Position numbers and translations under genes: made by a program. From Phycisphaeraceae bacterium (GTDB taxonomy: Bacteria; Planctomycetota; Phycisphaerae; Phycisphaerales; Phycisphaeraceae), in NCBI GenBank assembly GCA_020851465.1, contig JADZCR010000001.1, forward strand, positions 62,001-126,000: a stretch of DNA of 64,000 bases. Reading direction: 5' to 3'. Positions 63,727 to 64,000 of the stretch are shown piece after piece. The notes beneath the pieces are model-generated. The model did no database searches. It saw nothing but the letters and a program-made list of their open reading frames with translations, and was not told the origin of the DNA. Position 1 is the first letter of the stretch; each line of letters begins with the position of its first letter.

Positions 63727-64000
63727 TCAGATCAGCCGATATTTTTTACGAAGCAGCCATTCGGCGACGATAGCCGCCAGAATCGACACCCACAGCAACG
63801 GCGCGTGCCAGACTTCCTGCCGGTCTTCCAGCACGCGGGCTACTCGTTTGACCTTGAAGGCGTTCGCCAGTTCGTCAATCTGCTCGAAGTTGTAAACCGC
63901 CCCGCCGGAAGCTTTGGCGATCGCGTCCAAAGTCGCCCGGTCCTGTGTTGGGCGGTCGTATTCAAGGCTGGGTAATTCCACCGGAAACTGGAGCGTGGCT
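63727..64000 (-). CDS. C-terminal part of a VWA/GATase-like membrane protein (cut by window end)
   Basis: The frame is open to base 64000 (about 90 residues seen), so the gene begins outside the window. The visible part has LDAIAKASGGAVYNFEQIDELANAF, typical of the end of VWA/GATase-like BatA-neighbour proteins. A final TM and a basic end (HAPLLWVSILAAIVAEWLLRKKYRLI) follow. The protein ending at 53653 closes the same way (LLLGTDWLLRLLRGYV), which suggests paralogy. The stop is two bases before the start of the DUF4175-like gene. Confidence 0.7.
   Translation of the reverse strand, partial: ATLQFPVELPSLEYDRPTQDRATLDAIAKASGGAVYNFEQIDELANAFKVKRVARVLEDRQEVWHAPLLWVSILAAIVAEWLLRKKYRLI

Noticed and set aside
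1-64000. CRISPR arrays, insertion sequences, tRNA or rRNA genes, prophage
   Set aside because: I found no regularly spaced repeats, transposase or integrase motifs or recognisable RNA gene sequences while reading the window.

Overview
The window is a GC-rich, densely coded bacterial chromosome segment with both ends inside genes. Several features together point to a member of the Planctomycetota, most likely Phycisphaerae-like: a PEP-CTERM exosortase substrate, large secreted PA14, beta-helix and propeller proteins, MoxR/DUF58/von Willebrand A operons with DUF4175-like giants, and an NXR-type molybdoenzyme. This placement is inference from gene content. No rRNA, tRNA, CRISPR array, insertion sequence or phage gene was seen.

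1-5962 (+): a molybdopterin oxidoreductase module of nitrite oxidoreductase/nitrate reductase type. It holds a 5'-truncated catalytic subunit, an unrecognised small protein, the iron-sulfur beta subunit, a TorD-like chaperone and MoaA for cofactor synthesis. 6010-16220: a corrinoid-dependent methyl-transfer locus. A RACo-like activator and a DUF1638 protein read leftward from a shared control region. A corrinoid protein, a MetV-MetF fusion, a pterin-binding methyltransferase, an amidohydrolase and three URO-D-type methyltransferases read rightward. Together they could take methyl groups from a methylated (perhaps methoxylated) substrate to tetrahydrofolate and oxidise them. 16349-23151 (+): a Czc-type heavy-metal efflux operon (small secreted Cys/His protein, outer-membrane factor, His-rich adaptor, RND pump).

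23267-29528: sugar and carbohydrate genes (UDPGP-family uridylyltransferase, GH38 alpha-mannosidase, Gfo/Idh/MocA oxidoreductase, zinc alcohol dehydrogenase). 29899-32870: a sensorless sigma-54 activator, a pseudo-receiver protein and a PEP-CTERM protein followed by a clear terminator. 33228-53653 (+): a ~20 kb run of envelope genes. It begins with secreted and membrane-anchored proteins (propeller, DUF4175-like coiled-coil giant, DNRLRE-like, PA14-PKD-TPR, beta-helix, tandem DUF4159) and ends in MoxR ATPase, DUF58, BatA-like and VWA/GATase-like membrane proteins. This looks like one cell-envelope machine with a MoxR/VWA assembly core.

53800-57874 (+): sucA and sucB of the 2-oxoglutarate dehydrogenase complex. 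The E2 appears to lack the peripheral subunit-binding domain, and no E3 gene is in view. 57918-64000 (-): a second, paralogous envelope set (NPCBM protein, two small or coiled-coil secreted proteins, a second DUF4175-like protein, and the tail of a membrane protein cut by the window end). The window therefore carries parts of two versions of the same kind of system on either side of sucAB.
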